Source of the DNA: Tetradesmus obliquus
Taxonomy: Eukaryota; Chlorophyta; Chlorophyceae; Sphaeropleales; Scenedesmaceae
Direction: 5' to 3'
Assembly (NCBI GenBank): GCA_030272155.1
Contig: CP126205.1
Location: 1,786,501 to 1,850,500, forward strand
Length of the DNA: 64,000 nt
The notes under the pieces are model-generated. The model did no database searches, had not been told where the DNA came from, and saw only the letters and a list, made by a program, of their open reading frames with translations. Shown here piece by piece: positions 46,301 to 56,893 of the stretch. The translations under genes were made by a program, and so were the position numbers. The first letter of the stretch is position 1, and every line of letters starts with the position of its first letter.

Positions 46301-46530
46301 GAGCACAAGCGTTTCACATTGCAGAATACGGTGACAAACGAAATGCTTTGTCGTGTGCAAATACACGACACCGGCTTTCGCGAGCGGGTGGGAAGCGGAA
46401 GAGGCGTGTCATGGCTCTGGCAGGGTCAACGCACCGCTGCTTCGTCGCGGTTGCCGAATTCATAGATGCAAGCGCTCGATGCGCTGATGAACAGCACAAA
46501 AACAAGCAGAGATAGGGTCCTGGCAGCCAT
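42575..46530 (-). CDS. Secreted alpha-type carbonic anhydrase (CA-D), intact, diverged paralogue
   Basis: Seven exons, phases all agree (1074 nt, 357 aa): 46435-46530, 46087-46204, 45063-45203, 44668-44790, 43864-44117, 43001-43259, 42575-42657. The signal peptide is MAARTLSLLVFVLFISASSA. The domain begins YNGLDWPGSF and KKQSPVMLPGTG. Zinc ligands are in QLHFHTHSEH and EMHIVHF; the wall motif is SLTTPPCSEGLLWHV. Relative to CA-B, exons 2 to 4 are fused into one, and exon 6 of CA-B is split in three, with an intron between the second and third zinc histidines. Exon 6 adds an Ala/Lys then Ser/Asn/Asp-rich insert before APPADAS. Several introns carry strings of partial exon copies (separate entries). 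Function is as for CA-B; the divergence suggests an older duplication. Confidence 0.94.
42905..42945 (-). pseudogene. Relic copy of CA-D exon 6 end
   Basis: Minus strand reads FKAPPADAS followed by the same AAGTGAGT donor as the real exon 6 end at 43001; about 95 bp apart. It is preceded by no acceptor-linked exon body. Confidence 0.85.
43262..43309 (+). repeat. (AGC)n microsatellite beside CA-D exon 6
   Basis: About 15 units immediately before the exon 6 acceptor on the minus strand, so the pyrimidine tract of that intron end is a CTG repeat. Confidence 0.95.
43535..43780 (-). pseudogene. Relic copies of CA-D exon 5 end
   Basis: Two minus-strand copies of the exon's end: DVKALLPKDRSYFTYE at about 43718-43770 and DVDALLPKERSCFTYE at about 43535-43590, each with a GAGGT(A/G) donor-like end. 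The real exon end is at 43864. Confidence 0.87.
44400..44605 (-). pseudogene. Relic copies of CA-D exon 4 end
   Basis: APAQLHFHTHSEHVVS recurs at about 44545-44600, and VQLHFHTHCEHVVSG at about 44406-44460, each followed by a GGTGAG or GGTAGG donor. The real exon end is at 44668. The repeated part includes two zinc-binding histidines. Confidence 0.88.
45230..45840 (-). pseudogene. Array of relic copies of CA-D exon 3 start
   Basis: Four clear and one weak minus-strand copies at about 45270-45345, 45405-45483, 45540-45612, 45690-45767 and 45795-45835. Each has a TTTGCAG or CTTGCAG acceptor and reads AEGLKAPAAKS then DYGTVTNPTILNN or a drifted form. Units are about 125-135 bp. The intact exon is the last (45063-45203). 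Confidence 0.9.
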
Positions 46531-47238
46531 GATTGCGATCAGCAAAGATGTCCTGCTCGTGAAACGCACTACAGCAGAACACTGAAAGTGCAGCTTATGG
46601 GCGTTTGTAGGGGTGGGTTGCGGGGTATGCGGCTACTATAAAGTTTGCAACTGTCGAGCAGCTTTATACTGGGACAAGGGACGGGACTCATAGGTCCTTA
46701 GGGTCTCCTACATAGCCTACCACGCACGTCACACTTTGCACTCCGAACTCGGTTTCAACCAATTTTGTAGGCTCCAGCCCCCTGAACCAAATGTAAGAGA
46801 AGCTTGTTGTTTAACTTAAAAATGGAATAAAAATTGTAAAGTATGTTTCAGACGTATGGGCTTTAGGGTCGCTTGAGAGCTCATAAGCCAGCGCCCGAGT
46901 GCACCTTGCACGTGGAGTGATCCACGTGGCTTGATGCCCTTTGGGCGAAAGCTTGACGCCTGTTGGCAGCGTAAAACCAGTAGTGCAAGAGCACAGTATA
47001 AACAAGGAAAAAAACTCAAAGACGTTTGTGCACCAGCCGCCGTTCCATTGAATGTGTCAGCGCGTAACCTGTTACACTGTAACACGCACACCTACTAGGT
47101 AATCCTTTTAGGCTAGATTCAGATATTCTGATAGTATAAAAAGTTGCAGGGAAGACAATACTCTGCAATAGCCGCATGCAACACTTTGCTCACTCAGATC
47201 TGAATCTGAATTAAAATGGCCACCCCTGCCTCCGGAGG
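46531..47238. other. CA-D upstream region
   Basis: Holds the possible TATA box and nothing else recognised. It is not similar to the region flanking transposon copy 1. Confidence 0.45.
46662..46668 (-). promoter_or_regulatory. Possible TATA box of CA-D
   Basis: TATAAAG on the minus strand, 132 bp before the CA-D start codon. Motif match only. Confidence 0.35.
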
Positions 47239-50114
47239 CACTGTGACACAGGCGCATCCGCACAGCGGCCACTGAGCGTCCACGGACGGCCGTCCAGTGG
47301 GCCTGTGGATGGCGTCCAGTGGCAATCCACAGAGGGCACGTGACCAGTGAGCCCGTGGATGGGCTGCTGCGATCAGTGGATGAACTCGTGGATGACCCAG
47401 AACAGTGCCAAACCGTTCAGTTACGTATACTATATTGTAAAAATAACATTATAAACATCATATGAGGCGCAACAGCTCATCGAGCACAGTGGCAGAGCTG
47501 CAGGGCGAACTTCGAGCTCGGGGCTGCAGCCCCCAGACAGTGGAGGTACTGCACAAGTGCAAACAGTCTACCAGACTGAATGAACCATGAAATAGCATAC
47601 ATTGGGATCAACATGCACAACACAGAGGATGCACTGGGCCCACATAAGCACTCCAACACCTCCAGCTGTGTGTTGGCCTTGTACACACAGAGATTGCACA
47701 AACAGCACAGTGCCACACACAGCATCTGCAAAGCCATGTGCAATCAAAGACACTACAGCAAACAATAATGGCAAGCCCACAGCTACTGCATGACTGGTAC
47801 AAAAGCGGCCGAGCGCTTCGGCACACCAGTCGCTGAGCAGATGCTGCACCCATGCCCGCCTGTTGCATTGACAGCATACCCTGCTACTGCTGCTGCCCCA
47901 GCTGGGTGCGCTTAATCCTCGCTGCAATCTACACCTGCATGACGCGCATGATGTCCTCGCTTGGTAGCACCTTCTACTTACTGCCCGCACTGTGGTGGTT
48001 GGACGTAGCATCCTTCTGCAATGCTGCACCTGCTGCTGCACCTGCTGCCATGCGCCTGCCCCTGAGTTGAGCTGCCTGGAAGCTTTCTTCATAAGCCGCT
48101 GGACCATTTTGGTTGCGCTGTCCCAGCAGCGTGATGACCGCCTTGCTAGAGCCAATTGGCAAGTGCGGGGATACAGCAGTTGACTGCCAACGACGCCTTT
48201 AACACCTGCAGAAATAAGCAAAACCAGCAGAAGACAAAAGGCAACTGCTCAGGCCAGGCACACACTGTTGTGCTTGCAGGAATGATGCAATACACTGTGG
48301 CCGTCATGCACAGGACCTGCAATGCCTGCAAAAGCGTAGGACACCAGCTAATCCCTGGACACGTCTGCTGCCTGACTGGCACGTTGCATTGCCTGCAACT
48401 CACCCTGTCGTCATGCGCATGCGCTGTGGTTGAGCCTTGCGCCTCCTCAGCAGCCTACCGATGACGCATGTTCTATGGCTGGGTCCTGGAAAATGCCCCC
48501 TTCTTTGAACCCTGCAATACGCACGCAAGCGAAGTATGAGTTGAGTACACGTAAATGGGTGTGCAGTGCGAGTCTGCCATGCTGTATTGTTGAGTGAAGC
48601 TCTTCTGGCAACGTATAGTGTGCTTGCATCACCCCAAATGAGATCCTGCACTAGCTGCAACCGTCAATCAGCTTGCCGGCAGCATTGTACTTGACCTTCT
48701 GCGTGCACTGCCTTCAGGCTGCTACATGAGCTGAAGCACCCCTGCCACCGCTTCTACTGCTGCCCCTGCAGCGCTGCTGTTGCAGTCATGCTAGCACCAC
48801 CGTTGCTGGTATTCTGCTGCAGCACGTTATCATGCAGATCGAGCAGAGCAGCAGCAGCAACAATCAGCCGCGCACCTGCTGAAGTTGTCGCTGCCTCCGG
48901 CACTACATTGGGCCTGGCACTGACCACTTGAGTTGCTGTGGCTGGCTTCCTTCTCCGGCGCTGCGCAGTTATCATACACCTGCAGTGGGGCAAACTTGGA
49001 TGGGTCGACAGGCAGGAGTTGCATGCATGGCGATGCGTGCGAGACTGCTGGCAACATGTCATTGCATGCTGCGACGGTCAGATACGCACATTGAGTGCCA
49101 CAAATACCAACCAAATGTGGTTTGCTGGCAGTCTAGGTGCTGTTGCTGCAGGCGTCGCTGGCAGCAGCTGCTGCTGCTGCTGCAGCAGCAGCGTCTCTGC
49201 GCTGGAGCCCCTGGTGTTCACCTGTGGCCAGCTCACACCATTCCATTTATGAAAGCAGCTCGCATGTTTCCACGTATATCAACGATTCCCTCATCGAAGC
49301 TGCTCGTGCAGTTCTGTTGCAGGGTTGCTGGGGGGCTGCCACTGGCAGCACCTGGCAGCGCCTCCTTGCGTCTCCTGCTGCAAGCTGCTCCCATGTAATG
49401 TGCGTCAGGGACCATACAAACGTCGTATACTACTTTCGAGACATCAGACTAGCAGCTGGACGTACACAGGCCGCTGGTTGCGAACTGACCGCACCTGTGG
49501 TGGGTCTCAAGGGGCTGCGATCTTTTTACAAAGTACAGATTTGCCGCCCAGTGATTAAGGAACACTCATTGCAACATTTTGACGCCCATGCTTGGCCCAC
49601 AGAAGTTGACAGGCAGTTTGAGTTCTGTTACTTGTCAGGGCAGAGGTTTAACGATGACTGAGTGATCAGCTACTAGAGTAAGTTTAAATTTTACATAGTA
49701 TTTTCTTGAAGTCAAGTAATAGCAGCTGTACGCTGCCGGCAGTACACTGAGGCGATCTACTTCACTTGTTCCAATCAAGTCCACTCTGCGATCATCAACG
49801 TTCTTGCAGCAGCTTTATCATTTAAACTCAACTTGATTTCTGTTGTTTGGTCAGTGAACAGGAGGCCAACGTCACTGTCGGGGGTCAAGGGTGTCCATGG
49901 GTGACCACCTGCTGGTTTGGGGTCATGAGCATGCCCTAGCGCAGGTTCTGCCACACCACATCATGTTTTCATTCTACAAAAACCATTTATGAGACAGCGC
50001 AAGCCGTTCAAGCTACTCGCCCTCACAGTCATCCACAGCAGGTGCTGTGGATGGCCCAAACACCCCCCACTGGACAGTGAGTGGACTGTCTGTGGATCAG
50101 CCTTTGTCACAGTG
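47239..50114. mobile_element. TIR DNA transposon, copy 2
   Basis: 2876 bp, colinear with copy 1 (24613-27446) over its full length with scattered substitutions and small indels. Left end CACTGTGACACAGGC differs from copy 1 by one base; right end GCCTTTGTCACAGTG is unchanged. The GTGGA/TCCAC-rich subterminal regions are kept. Flanks are AGG and GAT, so no 3-bp target duplication is visible, suggesting flank decay or later rearrangement. Conserved minus-strand frames include HYTLPEELHSTIQHGRLALH (near 48600) and GQRNQNGPAAYEESFQAAQL (near 48110), with mostly conservative differences from copy 1. Confidence 0.8.
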
Positions 50115-50869
50115 GATCCCCAAACTGCAAGCAGTTGACGAGACAACACTGTTGTCGCTGGCAGCGTAGCCGGTGCAGCACACAAGAGGGACAACAAGAG
50201 CCGCCAGCAGCCAAGAGCAGATGTGACTCATCCACTTGACGTGAACCACTCCTCAAGAAAAGCTGCTGTTGGGGCATTGCTGCCAGCCACAAGGACCTCT
50301 CAAAGGTTGTTTACAAGTTGTCAACAGGAATGGGAAAGACATGCCGTCAACCACTTGACACAAAAAGCTGCTGTTGGGGCATTGCTGCCAGCCACAAGCA
50401 AGTTGGCCAGGCTGCAGCTGCCCCCCCTGCTGCTGCAGGCCATCGCAACAATGCGATGCAGCGCTGCTGCTCTCAGCCTGTAGCCACCTCAATGTGACTC
50501 CTGGGGTCATTCCACAGTAAGTATGCAGCACAAAAAATAATGGCCCTCACGTCTCAACAGACCTGCCGGCAGCAGCACAGCTCACTCCCAACTGCTGGTG
50601 CTGGCGCTGTTGCAGTTGCCAGTGTACTGAGCTGCCCAGTACGAATGCCCCGCACTTCTACTTCGTACTTTTCAACATGCTGCTGCTGCTGCTGCTGCTC
50701 CCTTGTCCCTCACTCAAACGGCAGCAGGCTGCCAAACAGGAAGTGCTGCATGATGGGGAACTTACTGAGCACCTCCACTTGGTACATCTTGACCATGCCC
50801 CTGCTGCTGGTGATGCTGTCGTTGCTTTCGCTGTCGCCACTGCTGCTGCTGCTGCAGCTCCCTTGCTTC
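50115..50869. other. 3' flank of PTPA with relic exon
   Basis: Contains two near-identical 36-bp stretches (AAAAGCTGCTGTTGGGGCATTGCTGCCAGCC positions at about 50259 and 50363, given as positions only for the full length) and, at about 50735-50800, a minus-strand relic of PTPA exon 8 ([20 protein letters not shown]). No other gene. Confidence 0.55.
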
Positions 50870-52031
50870 TCATTCAAAGGGCAGTAGGCTGCCAAACAGG
50901 AAGTGCTGCATGATGGGGAACTTGCTGAGCACCTCCACTTGGTACATCTTGACCATGCCGCTGTTGACCTTGGCCCAGCTGGGCACGCTGCTGACGTCAT
51001 CCAGCATGGGGGACGTCTCCTGCAGCGCACCTTTTTTGACCTGCGGCACAATGTTTCAGTGAGGCACAGCATGAAACATGGGACACAGGCCACACAAAGA
51101 ACAAGTTGTACAGATAGTCCCCTGCAGGAAGACCACAGCACGGCCGGGATTGTTTGCTTTATGCGTGTGCCATGCACTGGCACGCTGCTCACGTCATCCA
51201 GCATGGGAGACGTCTCCTGCAGTGCACCTTTCTTGACCTGCGGCACAATGTTTCAGTGAGGCACAGCATGAGCTTTAAGAAACAGGCCACACAAAGAACA
51301 TTGCATAAGTTGTCTCCTGCAGGAAGAACACAGCGCGGGCGGGATTGTTTTCTTTATGCGTGTGCCATGCACTGACACGCTGCTCACGTCATCCAGCATG
51401 GGCGACGTCTCCTGCAGTGCACCTTTCTTGACCTGCGGCAGCGGTAGCATGCAGTGTACAGCATTAATGTAGCCGTGTTGAGTTGTGTGCAGACTATTAA
51501 ATGGATGTTAAATGCCTTGAGCCAGGAGGGAGCTCCTGCAGAACATCAATCTTCTCCTGCAGGGGGCAGCACAAAAGCGCGGCCGGTGCGTGGATTGTAT
51601 CACCTTGGCCCAGCTGGGCACGCTGCTCACATCATCCAACATGCTAGTCTCCTGCAGCGCGCCTTTCTTCACCTGCGGCAGCGGTAGGGTAGCAGTGGCA
51701 GCATAATACAGCAGCACTGGCATGCTTACATGAAAAATTGCTTCAGAGAGCGCTTCTTCACCTGCAACACAGGCAGCACGCGGTTTCCAATACATTTGGT
51801 AATCACCGCAACCAAGAGCATGCGCCACACTCACCCAGAAATAACATCTCAAATAACATATTACTTACCGCTTTGACAAACTTGACCGCCGCCAGGTACA
51901 AGTAGTCATCGCCATACATGCCCAGCAGCTCCTCATTGTGGATGGACTTGGGCCTGATCAGAGGGTGGCCAATGAGCTGCCCGCTGCCCCATACAAACGG
52001 CAGGAACTGCAGTAGCAGCAGCAGCAGCAGC

Positions 52032-52071
<40 letters not shown>

Positions 52072-52159
52072 ACTCAGTTGTTGAGGAGTCAGCGGACTGG
52101 GCCGGATCAGAGCGTGGCCAATCAGCTGCCCCCTGCCCCATACAAACGGCAGGAACTGC

Positions 52160-52196
<37 letters not shown>

Positions 52197-53602
52197 GAGA
52201 CGCAGCTGCTGCTGTGAGTTGCCTGGTGGCCAGGCAGCTGCCAATGATGACTGATCTATGTTTGCTGGCTGCATACTGGCACGCGTCAGGGATACAGCAC
52301 AGCCGAGAGTGATGCTAAACAGCTCACAGTATTGGTTTGAGATGTGGGCTAGGGGCGATGTGAGCTAGGGGAGCTAGGGGAGCTGAGGTATAGGCATAGC
52401 CTTGTAGCCCTAACACAACCAACTCTGCAGCAGCAGCAAAACCCACTTGGTAGTCGTCCAGCCCCCACACGCCGTGGCTGCCGGCTGGTTCCAGCCAGTA
52501 GGTCGTCTGGATGTGGCGCATCAGCTCAAGGTACCTGCAGCAGCAGCAGCAGCAGCGGCGCCAGGCTGGGTAGGAGTCAGCAAGACATAAACAAATGAAC
52601 TTTAACAAACGGTTCCGGCGATGCGCAGGCTGCATACCACGCTGCCAGTGCTTAGCATATGAACAGGAGTCACACGCTGATCGATCCACAACAATACTCA
52701 ACCCCCAGATTTAGCCCGACCTACTCATGGTAGTGGTCAAAGTAGCAAACCAGGGCCTGGCCACAGCATGCCGCCCACCTGTTGAACACCCCGCACACCA
52801 AGCCTGCTGGCCCGCCTCTGTCACCAGCCCCAACACACCCCAAATCGTAATTTGTCAACCTTCAAACACTTTTCAAAATGATGCACTGAACCCTCCGCCC
52901 ACCTGTTGAAGATCACGCACACCAGCGCCTGCCGGTCTGCCTCTGTCACCAGCCCCAGCGCAGCCAAGCAGTACAAGAAAGCCACAAAGGTGGTCTTGTG
53001 CCCTGTGCCGTAATTAATGCGGGTGGGGTTGCCGAAGGAGTCATTCAAAGCCAAATGCTGAACCCTAAGCCCTAATCCTGAGCTGGACAGAGCAACAACT
53101 CCTGAACCACAGCCACCCAAAAACAAAACAGTTACCTGTTGAACACCACGCACACCAGCGCCTGCCGGTCCGCTTCTGTCACCAGACCCAGCGCAGCAAG
53201 GCAGTACATGAAAGCCACAAATGTGGTCTCGTGCCCTGTGCCGTAGTCAATGCGGGTGGGGTTGCCAAAGGAGTCCAGCAGGTATGGCAGCAGCTCAACA
53301 GCTGCGCCCTGCAGCTCCAGCGGCAGCAGCTGCAGCAAACGAGGAAAACAATGCGTGGTTTTAGTTCCTTTGCAGGACAGCTGCTGGAGGGTGCTAGAGC
53401 CCTGCTACTGCAAACACCCTGCTGTTGCTGGCTGCTGTGTTTTTATCAGCTGCCGCCGCTGCTGTTGCTGCCGCTGCTGCTGCTGCTGCTGCTCCTTGTC
53501 TTGCGCCCATCTCACACCATACTACCCCACCTTTACCACTCAGCCTGCTTCTGCTGCTGCTGCTGCTACAGCGATCCGGCTGCTGATGTTGCTGGGATCA
53601 TC

Positions 53603-53634
<32 letters not shown>

Positions 53635-55319
53635 CGTCTAGATTTGGGCGCCCACCTTGCCCACCCACTGTGGTGTCCTGTCCATCATGGCAGCAAACCA
53701 TGTGCGGAATGCTGGGTTGCCGTACCTGAACAAGCGGCGGCGCCAGCAGCAGCAGGTCCAGCACTTCATGTTCAGTACAGCCAACTGCTGCAAATACCCC
53801 AGATAGCAAGGACTTCTGCTATACATTATGTCCCCCAAAACAAAGCAGCGTAACACATGACAATCCACGGCATCTGCTGCTGTAAAACGCACAAGCCCAC
53901 ATCCAGTTGCTGCCGCTGAATGCTTACTTGTGAACATTCAACAGACACATGAACAACGTCAAGCCCAAGACAAAGAACATACCACAGCAGCAACTTGCCC
54001 TGACAAGCCATTAAGAGCCTCAGGCTCTGCTGCACCGGGGTGTTGCGTCCACCAGCGCCCGCAGGTCATCCAGCATGCTGCTGCTGATATCCAACATTTG
54101 TGAGCAAACACACCAACACAAATCAGGTCGCATGACCGACAAGTAACAAAGTTCACCTGAGGCTCTGCTGCACTGGGGGCGTTGCATCCACCAGCGCTCA
54201 CAGGTCATCCAGCATGCAATGATATTAAACGATAAAGGTAACTTGATAATGTGAAAATCATCAGAAATTGGCTGCCTCGCCTCAGGCTCTGCTGCACCGG
54301 GGGTGTTGCGTCCACCAGCGCCCACAGGTCATCCAGCATGCTGCTGCTGCTGCTCTCCAACATTTGTGACGAAACACACCAACACAAATCAAGTCACATG
54401 ACTGACAAGTAACACATCTCACCTCAGGCTCTGCTGCACCAGGGGCGCTGCGTCCACCAGCGCCCACAGGTCCGCCAGCATGCAATGGCTACAATAACAA
54501 CTTGAACATTGAATACGGCGAATGCTACCAAACCAAAAAACTTGTGGGCCTCGCCTCAGGCTCTGCTGCACTGGTGGTGTAGCGTCCACCAGCGCCCACG
54601 GGTCATCCAGCATGCCCCGCAGTAGCGCCCCCTGCTGCATGCTGGACTGACACAAAGTTCGAATTGCACGCTGCGCTGCTCTGCAACATTGCTGCTGCTG
54701 ACCTCCAACAGACGCATGCACAATTTCAAAACAAGCAAAAGAACAAAGTCACAAAAGCAGTTTGCCAAAACACGGTGTCACCTCAGGCTCTGCTGCACCG
54801 GGGGTGTGGCGTCCACCAGCGCCCACAGGTCGTCCAGCATGCCCCGCAGCAGCGCCAGGCAGGGCGACAGCTCAAAGGCCTGGCTCAGCTTGGTGCCTGC
54901 AGCAGCAGCAGCAGCAGCAGTGTGGGACTGTTTTTTTTCAGCGCTGTGATCTCCAGAATGCAGGCAGCGTGCGCTGTGCAGGTGTGGGCGGCCGCGAGTC
55001 CTACTTTCAACCCCCCCAAACACAAACACAACCCACTCATGCCAACATCTGCCTCATAACACTGGCTGGTGTGCGGCATGCAGCCTATTGAACACAACCC
55101 AACTTGACAGCCCGCCGGCTCATCTGCGGCTGTACTGCTGCTGGTAGTGGCACACTCGGCAGCTGATGGAACAGAACACAGCAGCCGCTCCTGCCTCACC
55201 TGCGGCTGCCTGGTTGAGTGACAGGATGAACGCCACCAAGCTCTTCACCGTCTTGCCTTGCAGGAAAGTCTTCAGGCCCTCTGCGTCCTGGATGGCTTTG
55301 CTCGGCTGTACAAAGCCAG

Positions 55320-55362
<43 letters not shown>

Positions 55363-56164
55363 CGCTGCTGGTGCTGCTAGCGGCGGCATCTGCGGCTCTG
55401 CTTGGATGAGCCCTGCAAGGAGTTGTAAAGAGAGAGTTGTGACAAAACAGATAATACGCAAGTTGAGTATCCTTGCCACATGCCTTGGATGCTGCTGTTG
55501 TTGATGCTGGTGGTGCCGCAGGGCACCAGATCCAGCAGAACACAGCACTGCAGTTCTGCTGCTGCGCTGCGCTGCCCCGTCCACTGCCCTAGTGTGGGTC
55601 CAAACTTGTAGAAGTAATGCACTGTGTCTCTTTGTGAAACAGAAGCCGTTACTAATTAAATGACCTTAGAGGCTCTGCTCAAACATATAGCTTACACATT
55701 GCTACTGTGCTGCACAGGTCCAACACACAGATGCAACAACAAAGCTACACACCTGAAAACTGCTGCAGGCACGCCCCTCACCCACCTTGCACAGGCCTGC
55801 CTGTGTGCAGCTGGCTGCTAGGAGGCCCCATGCTGGGCGCTGCCACCCAGGGTGCTGCTGTTGGGCTCATCCTGTCTGCCTTTTCGCTGCTGCTAATCAC
55901 CCCCAAATTGGGATCTGGCCGTGCTAGCTGCGGAAAAGGGCTGCCAGTTGCAGGAGAGCTGGCCCATGGCGCCCTGCCTGCTGTAGGGCTTGGAGGGTTG
56001 TGTGTTAAGGGTTTATGCGTGGGCGGGTGGTTTGTGGGGCTGCCTACAGCTGGAGCACGTATGTCTGGGGGAGGTCTGTTCGGTTCTGCTGCTGCTGGAG
56101 GTTCTGCTACTGCTGCTGATGCTGCAGCAGATCCGCTTCCGGAGGGCTCCGCCATGTGCTGCAA
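50870..56164 (-). CDS. PTPA: Serine/threonine phosphatase 2A activator (PTPA, Rrd/Ypa family)
   Basis: Peptidyl-prolyl isomerase-like chaperone that activates PP2A catalytic subunits in cytosol and nucleus. Eight exons, phases all agree (455 aa): 55786-56164, 55200-55412, 54782-54896, 53656-53725, 53136-53329, 52447-52534, 51869-52006, 50870-51040. Family motifs in order: [14 protein letters not shown] (exon 5), [17 protein letters not shown] (exon 6), [15 protein letters not shown] and IRPKSI (exon 7), [20 protein letters not shown] and [15 protein letters not shown] (exon 8). Exon 1 is a Pro/Ala-rich extension that most PTPAs lack; exon 2 has a Ser run encoded by an AGC repeat. The second Met (MAEPSG, 56155) is an equally good start. 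At least four introns contain repeated partial exons. Its 5' end faces the allantoate amidohydrolase gene. Confidence 0.95.
51180..51690 (-). pseudogene. Relic copies of PTPA exon 8 start
   Basis: [19 protein letters not shown] recurs on the minus strand at about 51180-51240, 51372-51440 and 51600-51680, each after a GCCGCAG-type acceptor, separated by about 190-235 bp. The intact exon starts at 51040. Two copies read [18 protein letters not shown] without a break, so alternative acceptors could be functional. Confidence 0.88.
52013..52072 (+). repeat. AGC runs in PTPA intron 6
   Basis: Two AGC runs with one interruption; another run lies at about 52157-52193. The relic exon 7 start sits between them, again pairing triplet runs with duplicated exon edges. 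Confidence 0.9.
52075..52165 (-). pseudogene. Relic copy of PTPA exon 7 start
   Basis: Minus strand reads [19 protein letters not shown] then diverges, 150 bp upstream of the real exon 7, between AGC runs. Confidence 0.87.
52780..53043 (-). pseudogene. Relic copies of PTPA exon 5 end
   Basis: A long copy at about 52910-53043 reads [20 protein letters not shown] and on to VCVIFNR with a good donor. A shorter one at about 52780-52830 reads only the end. The first could be an alternative, slightly changed exon. Confidence 0.87.
54014..54645 (-). pseudogene. Five tandem relic copies of PTPA exon 3 end
   Basis: Copies of [20 protein letters not shown] and its donor lie at about 54014-54075, 54155-54208, 54285-54341, 54423-54482 and 54559-54640, spaced about 130-140 bp, all between exon 3 (54782) and exon 4. 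Each keeps the exon end plus GTGA-type donor, followed by the same intron start (ACATGA-like and CAACACAAATC stretches). Confidence 0.9.
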
Positions 56165-56893
56165 TGTTATGAGTTAAGCTTTTACCAGAACATCCTCTCG
56201 GCTACAGTAGAATGCTGTGTTGGGGAGCAGTGAGGTAGGTTGGTTGTTCCGGGACAGCTGGGTGACTTGCGCATATTCAGTCTTGCAGCCTTGATTAGTT
56301 CAGCGGATCAGATCAAAAAAATTTACTGCTTCACGAATGCTTGCACTGTTCAGCAGAGGTATGACAGTCCACGTATGCAGACGTCTGTAACCTAGGCGCA
56401 CATGCAGCATGAGGATAAAGAGCAGTGTATGATGCTATTAATACATCTATGCAGCTACGTTGTCAAGTCAAGAGCTGATTCAGATCGATAAGGCACGGCA
56501 AGTAAACCCTTACCACTTGTCACGCCCAATGCACGCCCTGCTTTGAAGTTTTCATCGTGTTTATGGCCGAACAAGATGATGTGACGCACCCTTGTGAACA
56601 TCACAACTCATATTTTGCGGCAACTAGAATGTCTGGGCCTTTCAATGTGCTGGAACTGACACTTATCCTGGGTTACCCTCTCATGCTGCAGTGATCCTCT
56701 CAACACTTGCAGCCCAGACAGATGGTCAGACATTACGCAGAACAAACGGTTTTACTATCTCTGCTGTCAGCCTTGGTGCTGCAATGTCACGGCCTAAGCA
56801 GTACAGGTACGCTCTGCATGCTGTCACATGGGCGTAATGCTTCCTGATGACCACAGCTTTTGCATGGGCAGCACGGCATAATGATTCAATCAA
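56165..56893. promoter_or_regulatory. Shared divergent upstream region of PTPA and allantoate amidohydrolase
   Basis: About 730 bp between two divergent start codons. No TATA box or repeated motif stands out. Unannotated 5' exons of the amidohydrolase may lie here, since the TGTAG|GAATG at 56916 could be an acceptor. Confidence 0.4.

Noticed and set aside
52715-52745. Short minus-strand stretch reading YFDHYHE as an extra PTPA exon
   Set aside because: Exon 5 and exon 6 join directly in phase and match the family without it.
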